The notes beneath the pieces were generated by a model. The model was not told the origin of the DNA. It did not search any database and saw only the letters and a list, made by a program, of their open reading frames with translations. DNA of 64,000 bases from YC2-FULL-38-9 sp964629635 (GTDB lineage: Bacteria; Patescibacteriota; Microgenomatia; UBA1406; GWC2-37-13), in contig CAZVQS010000002.1 in NCBI GenBank assembly GCA_964629635.1, positions 434,001 through 498,000 on the forward strand. The letters are read 5' to 3'. Shown piece by piece: positions 31,734 through 41,213 of the stretch. The position numbers and the translations under genes are program-made. How positions within the stretch are numbered: the first letter of the stretch is position 1; every line of letters begins with the position of its first letter.

Positions 31734-32468
31734 TTATTGGTCTATCTCGCAATACATGTAGCCTGTACCGCCGTCAATTGCCACGGTCATGTTGGTGCCT
31801 ACATAAGGATACGTTGATGTGCTCCATGTAGGTTGGTCATAGCTATAGTATGGTGATGCCAATACTCCACTTCTGACACCGCATCTAGGATATGAGAATC
31901 CTGACGAATGATAGGCGCCACTTGTATACGTTGTTGTTACTCCAGTAGGATCGTTTGTTTGGAACGCAGTAATAACAGTGTCAACTTCATAGTGTCCACC
32001 TTGCACCGAATTAGGTGCTGATTCATCAAGAATTAACCTGAATGTAACAGAAACATCCTCACCTGGAGCTATAGTATCCAAAGTGACTTTGTTGGTTGTA
32101 TAACCAGGTGCTTGGTTTAACCATCCGCTATACCACAGTTTTCCTTCTGTCCATACTTCCAGCCACAAGTATGACAACATTCCGTCAGGATTAGCAGCAT
32201 TTGCTACTGATATCGATGGATTAAAAGCAATATCACCATCATTGTTAATTAATCCTGATGACTCTACAAACGCTCCAGGATAACCGTTTTTCAAAAACAA
32301 AGCCGGACCTAAAGTGGGATTTGATTTATTGTTCAGATTGACCAACATTGTTCCAGCATTCACCTGATTATCCACAGCTGTTACAGAGCTGGTGAAATAA
32401 GCAGCAGTCACACCTCCTGTCAAGGAAATGAGCGTTGCGATTACTAGCAGGCTTTTAAATATCTTCAT
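31734..32468 (-). CDS. TasA/camelysin-like SipW-dependent secreted protein
   Basis: 244 residues. The N-terminus has the SipW-dependent signal pattern: hydrophobic core, then GGVTAAYFTSSVTA and NQVNAGTM. A beta-rich secreted domain follows (INNDGDIAFNPSI, VTLDTIAPGEDVSVTFRL). TasA-family proteins form biofilm fibres; that role is inferred by family. Two Cys near the C-terminus could form a disulphide. A strong Shine-Dalgarno (32475-32487) and an upstream leader with terminator and operator-like repeat suggest tight control and high output when on. Confidence 0.85.
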   Translation of the reverse strand: MKIFKSLLVIATLISLTGGVTAAYFTSSVTAVDNQVNAGTMLVNLNNKSNPTLGPALFLKNGYPGAFVESSGLINNDGDIAFNPSISVANAANPDGMLSYLWLEVWTEGKLWYSGWLNQAPGYTTNKVTLDTIAPGEDVSVTFRLILDESAPNSVQGGHYEVDTVITAFQTNDPTGVTTTYTSGAYHSSGFSYPRCGVRSGVLASPYYSYDQPTWSTSTYPYVGTNMTVAIDGGTGYMYCEIDQ

Positions 32469-32540
32469 ATTTTTTCACCTCCTTTCCTAACAACTTATTC
32501 GAATTGTTAACTAACCCAACTTGTAATACTGTTTTCCCAC

Positions 32541-32581
32541 AAAAAAACCAACCCTATCTCCTTTGGAGAATGAGGTTGGTT
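32541..32581 (-). terminator. Intrinsic terminator in the leader of the TasA-like gene
   Basis: Minus-strand stem AACCAACC / GGTTGGTT (32574-32581 with 32546-32553) with inner TCTCC / GGAGA, followed by seven T. It lies between the promoter at 32632-32660 and the gene start at 32468, so full-length transcription needs read-through. An upstream hairpin (ATAGC / GCTAT, 32592-32613) is present in the ~85-nt leader. Confidence 0.75.
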
Positions 32582-32631
32582 GACACGGCAGATAGCGGTT
32601 CAGCCTGAGCTATATGCATGTTGATGGGTAC

Positions 32632-32671
32632 AGAGTACTCCTTTTGAAAAAACTTGTCAAGTGCAAGTTTT
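32632..32671 (-). promoter_or_regulatory. Promoter of the TasA/SipW-like operon with overlapping operator-like inverted repeat
   Basis: Minus strand: TTGACA (32655-32660), 17-bp spacer, TACTCT (32632-32637). A perfect inverted repeat AAAACTTG-N7-CAAGTTTT (32649-32671) covers the -35. A repressor or activator site is likely from its position; no regulator is identified. Confidence 0.6.
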
Positions 32672-32754
32672 ACAGACGTTATAAATAGCCTTATTTTGCT
32701 CCAAATAACTATTACTCGGTATCAATATTTTCTTACAATATGATTAGTTTTAAT

Positions 32755-32783
32755 TTGACTTTTTAGCCTCAACCACTTATAGT
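32755..32783 (+). promoter_or_regulatory. Promoter of the glycosyltransferase at 32798
   Basis: TTGACT (32755-32760), 17-bp spacer, TATAGT (32778-32783), 14 nt before the ATG. A TTTCTTACAA string lies at 32729-32738. Confidence 0.7.
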
Positions 32784-32797
32784 ATGAAGGCATACTC

Positions 32798-34339
32798 ATG
32801 GCTACCAAACGGATATCCCCGGCATCATTGAAAAAGAAAATTAGGATCCTTACCGGGAAACAAAAAGAGCTCCGCCTCGAAATACTCCGCATGAAAGAAA
32901 ACCTACTCATTTCGGACAAACAGGTGTTGCAATCCGTCATTTATTTCTTCAAGGTCATTTATCAGGATTTTAAGTCCCTTGTTATCAAGCCGGTTCCGCC
33001 CGCCCCTTTATCAACTCGCACACTGCCGCTTAAACAGCAAATAGCAATGCTGGAATCAAACTTAAAATCTCTGAAACAGGAACAGAAAAAGCTGTCAACC
33101 TTGTCCCGGTCACCCCTGGTTTTGCTCGTATGGGTTATTAAGGGAGCAGGGAATTTCATTTCCTTTGTCCCTCGACTTATCCACAACCAGCAAGTTAAGA
33201 AAGAACTTGAAAGCAGGAAACCAAACAAACAAAAAAGGGATATTATATATTTCACGAGCCATCCATTCCAAGAATCCCGCTGCCGCGCCCGGTTCCTTGC
33301 AGAAGGCATGGGGAAGCGGGGAGAGCGTGTATTTTACATTGAGGGGAGATTCGATACTACAAACGGCAAAAAAATCCGTTTTGCCATAAACAAAGAGCAA
33401 TACGTATACACAGTCATCCTGTCCGCGGGCCGGGACATCGAAATAAAGGAACAGCCTGCCGCAGGACGCGATATACAGAAGATTGCCACCTCGTTGCGCC
33501 ATTTCCTCAGGGAAGCCCGTATAACGGAATACACAGCCATAATCGAGCATCCGTTCTGGGCATACCTCCTTCCGCACCTCAAAGGGAAGATCGTATACGA
33601 CTGCAACCGTGATTTCCAGGACAGGGAACGGTATCCGGGTCACATCACCAAGCTCCACCGCGAGCTGCTCAAGAAAAGCAATCTGGTGGTGTCAAGCTCC
33701 CGGCTTCTCGCAAAACACCTCAGGAAAATCGCGAAACAGACCATAAAGCACATCCCGAACGGCTGCGACTACGAGCATTTCGCCAAAGCTTCCGTGAAAA
33801 AGAACACCTGTTCGGCAGGCCTGTGCTGGATCCATAAGCCGGTTATCGGCTATATCGGCGACTGCGACGAACGGATTGATGCGGCGCTTGTCGAGAAAGT
33901 AGCGCTCGCATACCCGAAAGCGTCGATCGTCATGATAGGCAAGATTGATAACCAGGCACTATTGAATGTAGGGGAGCGGATCGCGAACGTATTCCTCCTT
34001 GGAGAAAAACCCTACGAAAAGCTGCCTGAGTACCTGCAGACATTTGATATCTGCTTTATACCGTTTATTGATAATAAATCTATGAGCTGTTTTGACTCTA
34101 TGACCTATCTTGAATTTCTTTCCGCCGGCAAAGCCATAGTATTGACAAATTATTCTGAAAACAGATATGGAGCTTTTACCTTTTCTTCTAAGGACATAGA
34201 GCAATTCATTAATAATTTAAAACTCGCTCTGAGTCAGAATAGCAAAACAATAACCAAAAAAAGACAGGCAATAGCAGTTGGCTTGGATTGGTCTTCACAC
34301 ATACGCACACTTCAAACAATTACTAAAGATTTGAAGTAA
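32798..34339 (+). CDS. GT4-type glycosyltransferase with N-terminal coiled coil
   Basis: 513 residues. Residues 1-110 are Lys/Glu/Leu-rich helices (KKKIRILTGKQKELRLEILR), a likely coiled coil or membrane-docking segment. The catalytic GT-B part starts at IIYFTSHPFQESRCRARFL, with IEHPFWAYLLP, IPNGCDYEHFA and the donor-side GEKPYEKLPEYLQTFDICFIPF, LEFLSAGKAIV. It resembles the enzymes at 7282 and especially 44454. Base composition drops in its last third, where the AT-rich stretch begins. Followed by a membrane glycosyltransferase after 11 bp. Confidence 0.83.
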   Translation: MATKRISPASLKKKIRILTGKQKELRLEILRMKENLLISDKQVLQSVIYFFKVIYQDFKSLVIKPVPPAPLSTRTLPLKQQIAMLESNLKSLKQEQKKLSTLSRSPLVLLVWVIKGAGNFISFVPRLIHNQQVKKELESRKPNKQKRDIIYFTSHPFQESRCRARFLAEGMGKRGERVFYIEGRFDTTNGKKIRFAINKEQYVYTVILSAGRDIEIKEQPAAGRDIQKIATSLRHFLREARITEYTAIIEHPFWAYLLPHLKGKIVYDCNRDFQDRERYPGHITKLHRELLKKSNLVVSSSRLLAKHLRKIAKQTIKHIPNGCDYEHFAKASVKKNTCSAGLCWIHKPVIGYIGDCDERIDAALVEKVALAYPKASIVMIGKIDNQALLNVGERIANVFLLGEKPYEKLPEYLQTFDICFIPFIDNKSMSCFDSMTYLEFLSAGKAIVLTNYSENRYGAFTFSSKDIEQFINNLKLALSQNSKTITKKRQAIAVGLDWSSHIRTLQTITKDLK

Positions 34340-34350
34340 TATTGTATCTT

Positions 34351-36132
34351 ATGGGGATCATCGCTTTCTTAATGGCCAGCATATCGATTTTGTTTATTAC
34401 CCTTAAGAAGTGGAGGACAAGATACGCTTTCATCGCTACTCACATCATCTTGACCATGCTCATTTTATTTGGGTTCGAAATTCTTAGCCTATTTAAAGGA
34501 ATTAATTATCATAATTTGACTTTATGGTGGTCTGTAATTGGAGCCCTCTCATTATTCTATTGTATTAAATCCAAGGCTTATCAGCTAAAGCTCAAACGAA
34601 TTCACTTAACAAGAGTAAATTTATTAATAATCGGATTTTTACTGCTTTTAGTATTATCGACTTTCTTGATTGCAGTAGTGGCGGCACCAAATAATTGGGA
34701 CTCTATGACATATCATTTGAGCAGGATAGTCCATTGGAAACAAAACCAGTCGCTCGCTTTCTATCCCACAGATATTCAGCGTCAGTTGCATTCAAACCCG
34801 CTAGCCGAATACATCTCGTTAAATACTTACATTTTGACAGGATCCGATCAGTTTCTTAATCTGACGCAATGGATAGCTATGTTCATGTCCCTGATGTCGG
34901 TATCATTAATTGCTGAGATATTCGGCGCGAATATATTTGGACAAATAGCCGCGGTTTCTGTTTGTTTTTCACTTCCGATGGGCATACTTCAGTCAACAAG
35001 CACGCAAAATGACTATGTTCTTGCCTTCTTTATTACGGCTTTTGTTTTATTTACGCTCAAGTATGTCAACGAAAAGAAAGGATCAAATTTACTCCTTTTG
35101 TTTGCCGGTATGACTCTCGGCTTTGCCATATTGACGAAGGCTACTGCATATTTATTCTCAATTCCGTTTATCGTCTGGTTCTCAGTTTTATTAGTGCGGG
35201 AAAAAAAGTATTGGCCGATATTTGTCGTTGCTGCATTAGTCCTTATTATTAATTTCAGCCACTATTACAGGAATTATTCTCATTACCGCTCTATACTTGG
35301 CCCAACTGCAGAGGGAGAATACAAATACCTTAACGAAAAAATCACACCAAAGACACTTTTATCAAACAGCGTTCGAAACGCTGCATTGAGCGCCGGCACC
35401 CCATTTCTTAGTTTAAATAATATCGAAAACAGGACCATAACCAAGGTGTTCTCCATCTTGAAAATTAGCATCAGCGACCCAAAGACAACTTGGACGGGAA
35501 CATCTTTCGGAATTATGCCGATCACTCTCCATGAGGATTACGACGGTTATTTCGTTAGCTTCATATTACTCGCGCTTAGCTTATACTGTATTACGAAATC
35601 GCGTCAGATTAATAGTGAGATAAAATCTTATATTATCGCCATAACAGCCGCATTCCTATTATTTAGCCTCATTCTGAAGTGGCAACCGTGGAATAATAGG
35701 CTATTACTTCCATTATTCGTTTTAACAAATCCATTTATTGGATTATGCATCGGACAAAAACAAAAAAGTGCCAGAATTAAAGCAACGTTAATTATTATAT
35801 TAATTTCCACAATTCCATGGGTATATTTCAATAAAACGAGGCCAGTATTTGGTGCGAAAAGCATATTTACAACGACTCGAGTAGACCAGTATTTTATTAA
35901 CAGACCCACATTGATAAAACCATACTTGCAAGCTCTAAAGCTAGTACATAATGAAAAATGCAACAATGTAGGATTAAAAACAGGAGAAGATGGTTGGGAA
36001 TATCCTTTTTGGGCTTTATCAAGAATATATTACAAAGAGAATATCAACTTTTCTTCTCAAAACTCAAGAGCCTGTGCAATAATCACAGTTACTGATTATG
36101 GGAAAAACGCATCAGTTAAAGTAATAAGATGA
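34351..36132 (+). CDS. GT-C-like integral membrane protein (putative glycosyltransferase)
   Basis: 593 residues from ATG 34351, which follows a TATTGT box by 5 nt; TTG 34342 is less likely. About 12-13 membrane helices. An early loop has NNWDSMTYHLSRIVHWKQ, the acidic residue and following basic/aromatic pattern of GT-C enzymes, then YISLNTYILTGSDQFLNL. Soluble C-terminal tail of ~80 residues. Probably a polyprenyl-phosphate-sugar-dependent transferase. Strongly AT-rich. Overlaps the next gene by 4 bp (ATGA). Confidence 0.7.
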   Translation: MGIIAFLMASISILFITLKKWRTRYAFIATHIILTMLILFGFEILSLFKGINYHNLTLWWSVIGALSLFYCIKSKAYQLKLKRIHLTRVNLLIIGFLLLLVLSTFLIAVVAAPNNWDSMTYHLSRIVHWKQNQSLAFYPTDIQRQLHSNPLAEYISLNTYILTGSDQFLNLTQWIAMFMSLMSVSLIAEIFGANIFGQIAAVSVCFSLPMGILQSTSTQNDYVLAFFITAFVLFTLKYVNEKKGSNLLLLFAGMTLGFAILTKATAYLFSIPFIVWFSVLLVREKKYWPIFVVAALVLIINFSHYYRNYSHYRSILGPTAEGEYKYLNEKITPKTLLSNSVRNAALSAGTPFLSLNNIENRTITKVFSILKISISDPKTTWTGTSFGIMPITLHEDYDGYFVSFILLALSLYCITKSRQINSEIKSYIIAITAAFLLFSLILKWQPWNNRLLLPLFVLTNPFIGLCIGQKQKSARIKATLIIILISTIPWVYFNKTRPVFGAKSIFTTTRVDQYFINRPTLIKPYLQALKLVHNEKCNNVGLKTGEDGWEYPFWALSRIYYKENINFSSQNSRACAIITVTDYGKNASVKVIR

Positions 36133-37127
36133 TTAAACGAAAGTTTCGAATTCTACGTTTTATATTTAAACAAAAGAGTAAGTATTTAAAACAGTTTTTC
36201 AAAAAGTATCGGCAGGATGCGCCTTTGAATAAACAATTAGTATTCATAAATCATTCTTTTCATGCAAAGACTCAATCGCATAGATTCTTTCTTGATTTTA
36301 TTCGCCAATCGTTTAACGTCATCGAGATCCAGGATGATAGCTGGAACGGTAAGCCTTTTCCTGATTTGTCTTTTATTGATGCTGGGTTTGACGCAGTAAT
36401 ATTTTGGCAAACTATGCCCCCAATAACAATTCTGAAGTCAATTCATAATTCTAATATTATCCTGATCCCCATGTTTGATCAGTCTGGACAGTTAGACTTC
36501 GATTACTGGCGCCAGTATAAAGACTGTAAATTTATCTGTTTTTCCAATAAACTTCACGTAAAATTGAAAAAATGGGGATTCAATACTATTTATGCGCAAT
36601 ATTTTCCTACTCCTCAGAAATTTGTTAAAGGAGATTCTAATCGATTATTCTTTTGGCAACGAATAGCAAAAATCAATTTCAACACCGTTAAAGCACTGTT
36701 AGGCAGATCATTTCAGGTCCACATCCACAACGCTGTTGACCCAGGGAATGATTTTGTTAAACCAACTAAGGAGGACGAAGAACTATATCAAATTGAGTAC
36801 TCACGTTGGCTCGAGAAAAAATCAAAGATCGATGAAATACTAAAGAAATGCGCCTTGTATTTTGCTCCTCGTGATGTTGAAGGAATTGGACTATCCTTCC
36901 TTGAGGCTATGGCTATGGGAAAGGCTGTCATTGCACCTAATAATCCAACAATGAATGAGTATATAATCCACAATAAGACAGGGTACTTATACGATTTGAA
37001 TAATCCAAAAGCCATTTCTCTTGATAACATCGAAGAAATTCAAAAGAATACCTACACATACATGCAGGCGGGTTATGATCATTGGATAAAAACCCAAAGC
37101 CTTATACTTGTTTATATTACGAAGTAA
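36129..37127 (+). CDS. Glycosyltransferase, GT4-like
   Basis: 332 residues. A basic N-terminus (about 1-30), then an atypical N-lobe, and a recognisable GT-B donor-site region: APRDVEGIGLSFLEAMAMGKAVIAPN, NEYIIHNKTGYL. The N-terminal Rossmann half is short compared with full GT4 enzymes. Very AT-rich, with codon use unlike the ribosomal or pyk genes. Coupled by a 4-bp overlap to the membrane protein upstream; its 3' end overlaps the convergent gene by 11 bp. Confidence 0.75.
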   Translation: MIKRKFRILRFIFKQKSKYLKQFFKKYRQDAPLNKQLVFINHSFHAKTQSHRFFLDFIRQSFNVIEIQDDSWNGKPFPDLSFIDAGFDAVIFWQTMPPITILKSIHNSNIILIPMFDQSGQLDFDYWRQYKDCKFICFSNKLHVKLKKWGFNTIYAQYFPTPQKFVKGDSNRLFFWQRIAKINFNTVKALLGRSFQVHIHNAVDPGNDFVKPTKEDEELYQIEYSRWLEKKSKIDEILKKCALYFAPRDVEGIGLSFLEAMAMGKAVIAPNNPTMNEYIIHNKTGYLYDLNNPKAISLDNIEEIQKNTYTYMQAGYDHWIKTQSLILVYITK

Positions 37128-38283
37128 AAATAGAATCTAGTTTGCTGTAGGCAGTCTTCGCACTAAAATACTGATTAAAATAGGCTAAGGACTTTTCAGA
37201 GATACTGTTGCTTCCGTTATTATTGTTGAGAATGTGGTTTATAGCCTTTACGAAATCGTTTGATGAGTCAGCGATAACACAACCACTTGTGCCAAAATCA
37301 GGGAATCCTATGGAACTGTTCGTAGTACAAATTACCGGAGTCCCATATGATAACGACTCGATTATTTTGACTTTTAACCCACTACCTGAGAACAGGGGAC
37401 ACACTGTCAGTCTTACATTCTCGTAAAGATCTTTTATGTTTTCAAGTTTTGGCACGTATGCAATGTTTTTATCGGTAATCCTGTTAATTCTCTCAACTAC
37501 TTTTCCAACAATAATCATCTTTTTACCGTTTAGATGTGGCCAGACCTCCTTTAAAAACCAATTTATCCCTGTTATGTTGTGATAATTCGTAAAACCTACA
37601 AAGCCAATGTCGTACTTTGGCTTCTTGGCTACTTTTAAAGGGGTTTCAATAAATATTGGAACGAAATGGTGGGACGGGTGTGTGGCTACCTGAGAAAAAA
37701 AGTTATATTCAAACTCGGAAACGCTAATTGCGGTATCAAATAGGTTTATTCTATCTACCTCTTCTTTTAGTATTTGCGAAACACCATCATCTTTACCTAA
37801 CTCGCTTTTAATTTGTAAGGTAAGAAAATCATTTATCGAGATGATTTTGTGTATATCGTCATAAAATGGGTCATTAATCAAGTTTGCCCAATAGGCATAT
37901 GCTATGAGAATATGTGAATAGCGATTGCGTTGTACTATTTGTTTCATAAATTCCTTCATTGGCACCGTGGCGTAATCATGTAATCCTCGCTCTGGCTTCT
38001 TATAATCACATATGAGCTTCCTTGCTTTATTCTTTGCCCTTTCAAACAGGCTCTTTCTTATGATTGAAGACGGCTGAGCAAAATCATATAAATAGAGCTT
38101 GTCAATAAGCTTTTTATCAAAAGGATAACCAGGTTCCCATAGGCTTACAAAATTTTTCAACGATAATAAATGTATTTCAAAATGCTTTAACTTAAAATAT
38201 TTAGCTAAATTCACAAACATTTTATTCACGCCGTTGTTCGATTCAAATAAATTATGAGGGTAAACCAGTAAAATACGCTTCAT
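37117..38283 (-). CDS. Glycosyltransferase, GT4 family
   Basis: 388 residues. N-terminal Rossmann start MKRILLVYPHNLFESNNGVNKM. The C-terminal lobe has IGFVGFTNYHNITGINWFL, then CPLFSGSGLKVKIIESLSYGTPVICTT with the donor-binding Glu. GT4 enzymes of this form act on cell-surface glycans. AT-rich. Starts within the last 4 bp of the gene at 38280, so they are translationally coupled. Confidence 0.85.
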   Translation of the reverse strand: MKRILLVYPHNLFESNNGVNKMFVNLAKYFKLKHFEIHLLSLKNFVSLWEPGYPFDKKLIDKLYLYDFAQPSSIIRKSLFERAKNKARKLICDYKKPERGLHDYATVPMKEFMKQIVQRNRYSHILIAYAYWANLINDPFYDDIHKIISINDFLTLQIKSELGKDDGVSQILKEEVDRINLFDTAISVSEFEYNFFSQVATHPSHHFVPIFIETPLKVAKKPKYDIGFVGFTNYHNITGINWFLKEVWPHLNGKKMIIVGKVVERINRITDKNIAYVPKLENIKDLYENVRLTVCPLFSGSGLKVKIIESLSYGTPVICTTNSSIGFPDFGTSGCVIADSSNDFVKAINHILNNNNGSNSISEKSLAYFNQYFSAKTAYSKLDSIFTS

Positions 38284-39374
38284 ATATTTATTAATTTCAT
38301 TAAACTAGTTTTAATTTGATCTCTGATCCAATAAATTGCCATCACTGCCTTCCAACCTTTAGTTGTGATAACATTATTCAGTTTTTCATTCAAAACGCGT
38401 ATTTCTTCATCCTTATAATGTTCAGATTGCTTAGGTTGTTCTTTTGGATTAAAAAGTGCAGCATGGCCATATGACACTTGAGACACATGTCGACTGTCAG
38501 CTTTTGTCAACATAGCATAGTAATTATCTGCAAGTTTTAGGAGTGATTTGTTGCTTATTAAATGTTCGTTCAATAAATAGCTCTTACTATTATACTTATT
38601 TCTAGCCAACCTAGAGAAGTGAAAAAAAACTATTTTTTTGTTATTTAGATAATAATCATTTTTAATCGAGTGGAATTCGTCTTCGATAATATTCCAATGA
38701 CCTAAATTATAAGCTCGATTTTTGTAAATGGTAATAAAATCAAACAACTGAGGGGCCAAATCCAAAATCTTCTGATCTACATACATTTGTAACTCAGGCA
38801 AAGCGTATCCAAATTTACTCAAAATGTTTTCCTGCCATGTTAAAAAAGAAAATGAATTCTTATCGTTCTTAAGCAGATAAAACCCGCCATTAAAAAGACC
38901 ATAACGAAGCGACTGACGCTCGGATTCATATGTGCCGAAATCTTGTTTATATTTATCTGTATTGATATGCGGTGTAAGAAGAACACTTCTGCCAGCTACA
39001 TTTAATTGATTTACTGCATCGCTAAATTCATAAAATACCATTATATCGGTATCCAAATATGCAAGATATTCTATTTGACTATAGTTCTTTAATAGGTACT
39101 TCATGAGCGTCGGCTTTAGCACATTTGAGATCTCAAAAGCGGAGTACCTATTCAATAAATCATTTATATTCGACACCTCCAATTGAGGCAGAGTAAGAAT
39201 AATACAGTCCATTTCAGGAAGCCTCGATTTATTATCCTCCTGATAATCGACAACCAGAAGATAATGAGGTTCTTTATGGCCTGCTTTCCTTAGGGTTTTG
39301 TTAAGAACAGCAGCATAGTGGGTAAAATTCATCGTGGAAATCGAGCAGAATGCAACGGTAGGTTTAGAGCTCAT
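38280..39374 (-). CDS. GT-A-fold nucleotide-sugar transferase (GT8-like)
   Basis: 364 residues. YLAYLDTDIMVF supplies the DxD metal/nucleotide-sugar motif. LRYGLFNGGFYLLKN, VDQKILDLAP and NLGHWN follow in the order seen in GT8-like transferases. The C-terminal ~50 residues are helical (DEEIRVLNEKLNNV..GWKAVMAIYWIRDQIK), similar in kind to the tails at 40385 and 41214. TAATAT lies 6 nt before the ATG. AT-rich. Divergent from the methyltransferase at 39453. Confidence 0.75.
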   Translation of the reverse strand: MSSKPTVAFCSISTMNFTHYAAVLNKTLRKAGHKEPHYLLVVDYQEDNKSRLPEMDCIILTLPQLEVSNINDLLNRYSAFEISNVLKPTLMKYLLKNYSQIEYLAYLDTDIMVFYEFSDAVNQLNVAGRSVLLTPHINTDKYKQDFGTYESERQSLRYGLFNGGFYLLKNDKNSFSFLTWQENILSKFGYALPELQMYVDQKILDLAPQLFDFITIYKNRAYNLGHWNIIEDEFHSIKNDYYLNNKKIVFFHFSRLARNKYNSKSYLLNEHLISNKSLLKLADNYYAMLTKADSRHVSQVSYGHAALFNPKEQPKQSEHYKDEEIRVLNEKLNNVITTKGWKAVMAIYWIRDQIKTSLMKLINI

Positions 39375-39434
39375 AAGTATATATTAATTATACGACATTC
39401 TCATTTTACCGACCTAAATGCAACAAAATATTAA

Positions 39435-39440
39435 TATAAT
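39435..39440 (+). promoter_or_regulatory. -10 box of the methyltransferase gene at 39453
   Basis: TATAAT, 12 nt before the ATG, in a 78-bp divergent gap. Confidence 0.45.
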
Positions 39441-39452
39441 TGAATACCACTC

Positions 39453-40361
39453 ATGATCAATTACAATCCGATAAATCCACTGTTACTAGGTGGACCAGTG
39501 AAAAAAGTGAGATCAATAAACACTAGAGATATAGTAGGTGAGTACAAAAGCAATTACAATATTAATGTAAAGCCTTACTTCAAGACTAAGGTTATAAGTT
39601 TATATAAGTGCCTCAAAACTGGCTACTTGTTTTATCATCCTCGGATAGTCGGAAAAGAGGAGTTATATAAAAAGCTAAGCTCAATCCAATACTACTACCC
39701 GTCATGGAGATGGGAGTATGATGTGGCAATCAATTATGCAAAACCTAATTCAAAAATACTGGAAATCGGTTTTGGTAATGGCGCATTTCTTAATTTTGCG
39801 AAAAGCAAAGGGGCAAGTGTTGATGGTATAGAGATTAATGAAGATCAGGTTAGAAAAGCACGAAAAAACGGAATATCTGCAAAAAAGTATAATGTGCTCA
39901 CATACTCGAAAATCTGTGGAAAACAATACGATGTAATTTGCGCTTTCCAGCTGATAGAACACCTGCCAACCGTAGGTATTGCTATTAAAGCAATGATTAA
40001 AATGTTAAAGCCAGGCGGACTGCTTATTATTAGCGTCCCAAATAACGATTCATTCCTAAAAAGAATACCACTTAACCCCTTCGATGTCCCACCACATCAT
40101 CAAGGTTTATGGACGCCGGATACTTTAAAAAAAATTTGCAAATATTTCCCTATTCGATTGGTAAATATAAAGACAGAACCATTACAAGATTATCATTTTA
40201 TAACGTATTATAAATATGAAGTTAAGCCTGCTTTGAGTAGATTTATTTTGAATAGTTGGATTAATAAGGCATTCGAAAAAATTGCTCTATCTATTATAAG
40301 AATTTCCCATAAAATTATAATTGGGCATACAGTGGTTTGCGTATATGAAAAAGGCTATTAA
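39453..40361 (+). CDS. SAM-dependent methyltransferase (class I)
   Basis: 302 residues. Motif I LEIGFGNGAFLNFA (about 105), acidic loop GIEINEDQ, YDVICAFQLIEHL (motif II region) and MLKPGGLLIISVPNND. The N-terminal ~95 residues lack the usual zinc-ribbon. Downstream segments (FDVPPHHQGLWTPDTL) match the Methyltransf_23/UbiG-like group often found in glycan clusters, where they methylate sugars. AT-rich. Upstream of two GT2 genes on the same strand. Confidence 0.85.
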   Translation: MINYNPINPLLLGGPVKKVRSINTRDIVGEYKSNYNINVKPYFKTKVISLYKCLKTGYLFYHPRIVGKEELYKKLSSIQYYYPSWRWEYDVAINYAKPNSKILEIGFGNGAFLNFAKSKGASVDGIEINEDQVRKARKNGISAKKYNVLTYSKICGKQYDVICAFQLIEHLPTVGIAIKAMIKMLKPGGLLIISVPNNDSFLKRIPLNPFDVPPHHQGLWTPDTLKKICKYFPIRLVNIKTEPLQDYHFITYYKYEVKPALSRFILNSWINKAFEKIALSIIRISHKIIIGHTVVCVYEKGY

Positions 40362-40384
40362 ATAACTGAAGTTCCAATACTAAT

Positions 40385-41188
40385 ATGCTATTAACCATCA
40401 TAACCGTATGTTACGAAATTGAAAACGAAATACATAAAACTTGTAAAAGTATAGTAGACCAAACCGCAACAGATTTCGAATGGCTGGTTATTGATGGAGG
40501 TTCAAAGGATAATACGTTATCTATTTTAAAAAAGTATGAAAATAAAATTAACCTGCTTGTTTCTGAAAAAGATAGGGGTATATATGACGCGATGAATAAG
40601 GGCATTAAGCTTGCTAAAGGAGAATATGTCATTTTCATGAATGGAGGAGATGCTTTCGCCGATAACGAGGTGTTATTAAAATTTAATAATACGAAAGATA
40701 AAAAAGAAGTGAATTATGGCATGTGTCGAGAACTTAGAGAAAACGATATTTCTTTCATTACCGACTATCCTGAAAAACTCAACCTAGAATATTTTCTTGG
40801 ATCAAATATTAGCCACCAATCTACTTTTATAAAAAGAGGTTTGTTTAATAAATACGGGTACTATGATCTGAAATATAGAATTATTGCAGATTATGAAAAG
40901 TGGATCTGTTTATTAAGTAAAGGTGTTTCTTTCAGTAAGCTCCCTTTCGTGGTTTCAATATTTAACGCTTTCGAGGGGATCAGCAGCAAAAAGAAGTCAC
41001 TCGACATAGTGGATAAGGAAAAAGCGCATATAATCAACAAATACTATTCGCGCGAAGAAATTGCTCTTTATTACATCAAGAAAAAACGAGTACTGGAAGA
41101 AGAATTGGTTTCCATCTATAACTCAAAATTCTTCAAGCTCTGGAGAAGATACTGCCACCTGAAGGAAAAAATAACCGGTAAGTCTTAA
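40385..41188 (+). CDS. GT2-family glycosyltransferase (WcaA-like)
   Basis: 267 residues. LLTIITVCYEIENEI, DGGSKDNTL, NKGIKLAKGEYVIFMNGGD (metal-binding variant NGGD) and SHQSTFIKR define the GT-A domain. The C-terminal helix ends with SKFFKLWRRYCHLKEK, matching the tail of the next gene. Very AT-rich. Adds a sugar during lipid-linked glycan assembly on the cytoplasmic side, by family. Confidence 0.87.
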   Translation: MLLTIITVCYEIENEIHKTCKSIVDQTATDFEWLVIDGGSKDNTLSILKKYENKINLLVSEKDRGIYDAMNKGIKLAKGEYVIFMNGGDAFADNEVLLKFNNTKDKKEVNYGMCRELRENDISFITDYPEKLNLEYFLGSNISHQSTFIKRGLFNKYGYYDLKYRIIADYEKWICLLSKGVSFSKLPFVVSIFNAFEGISSKKKSLDIVDKEKAHIINKYYSREEIALYYIKKKRVLEEELVSIYNSKFFKLWRRYCHLKEKITGKS

Positions 41189-41213
41189 AACTGCGCTTTG
41201 CTATACTTAAGTA

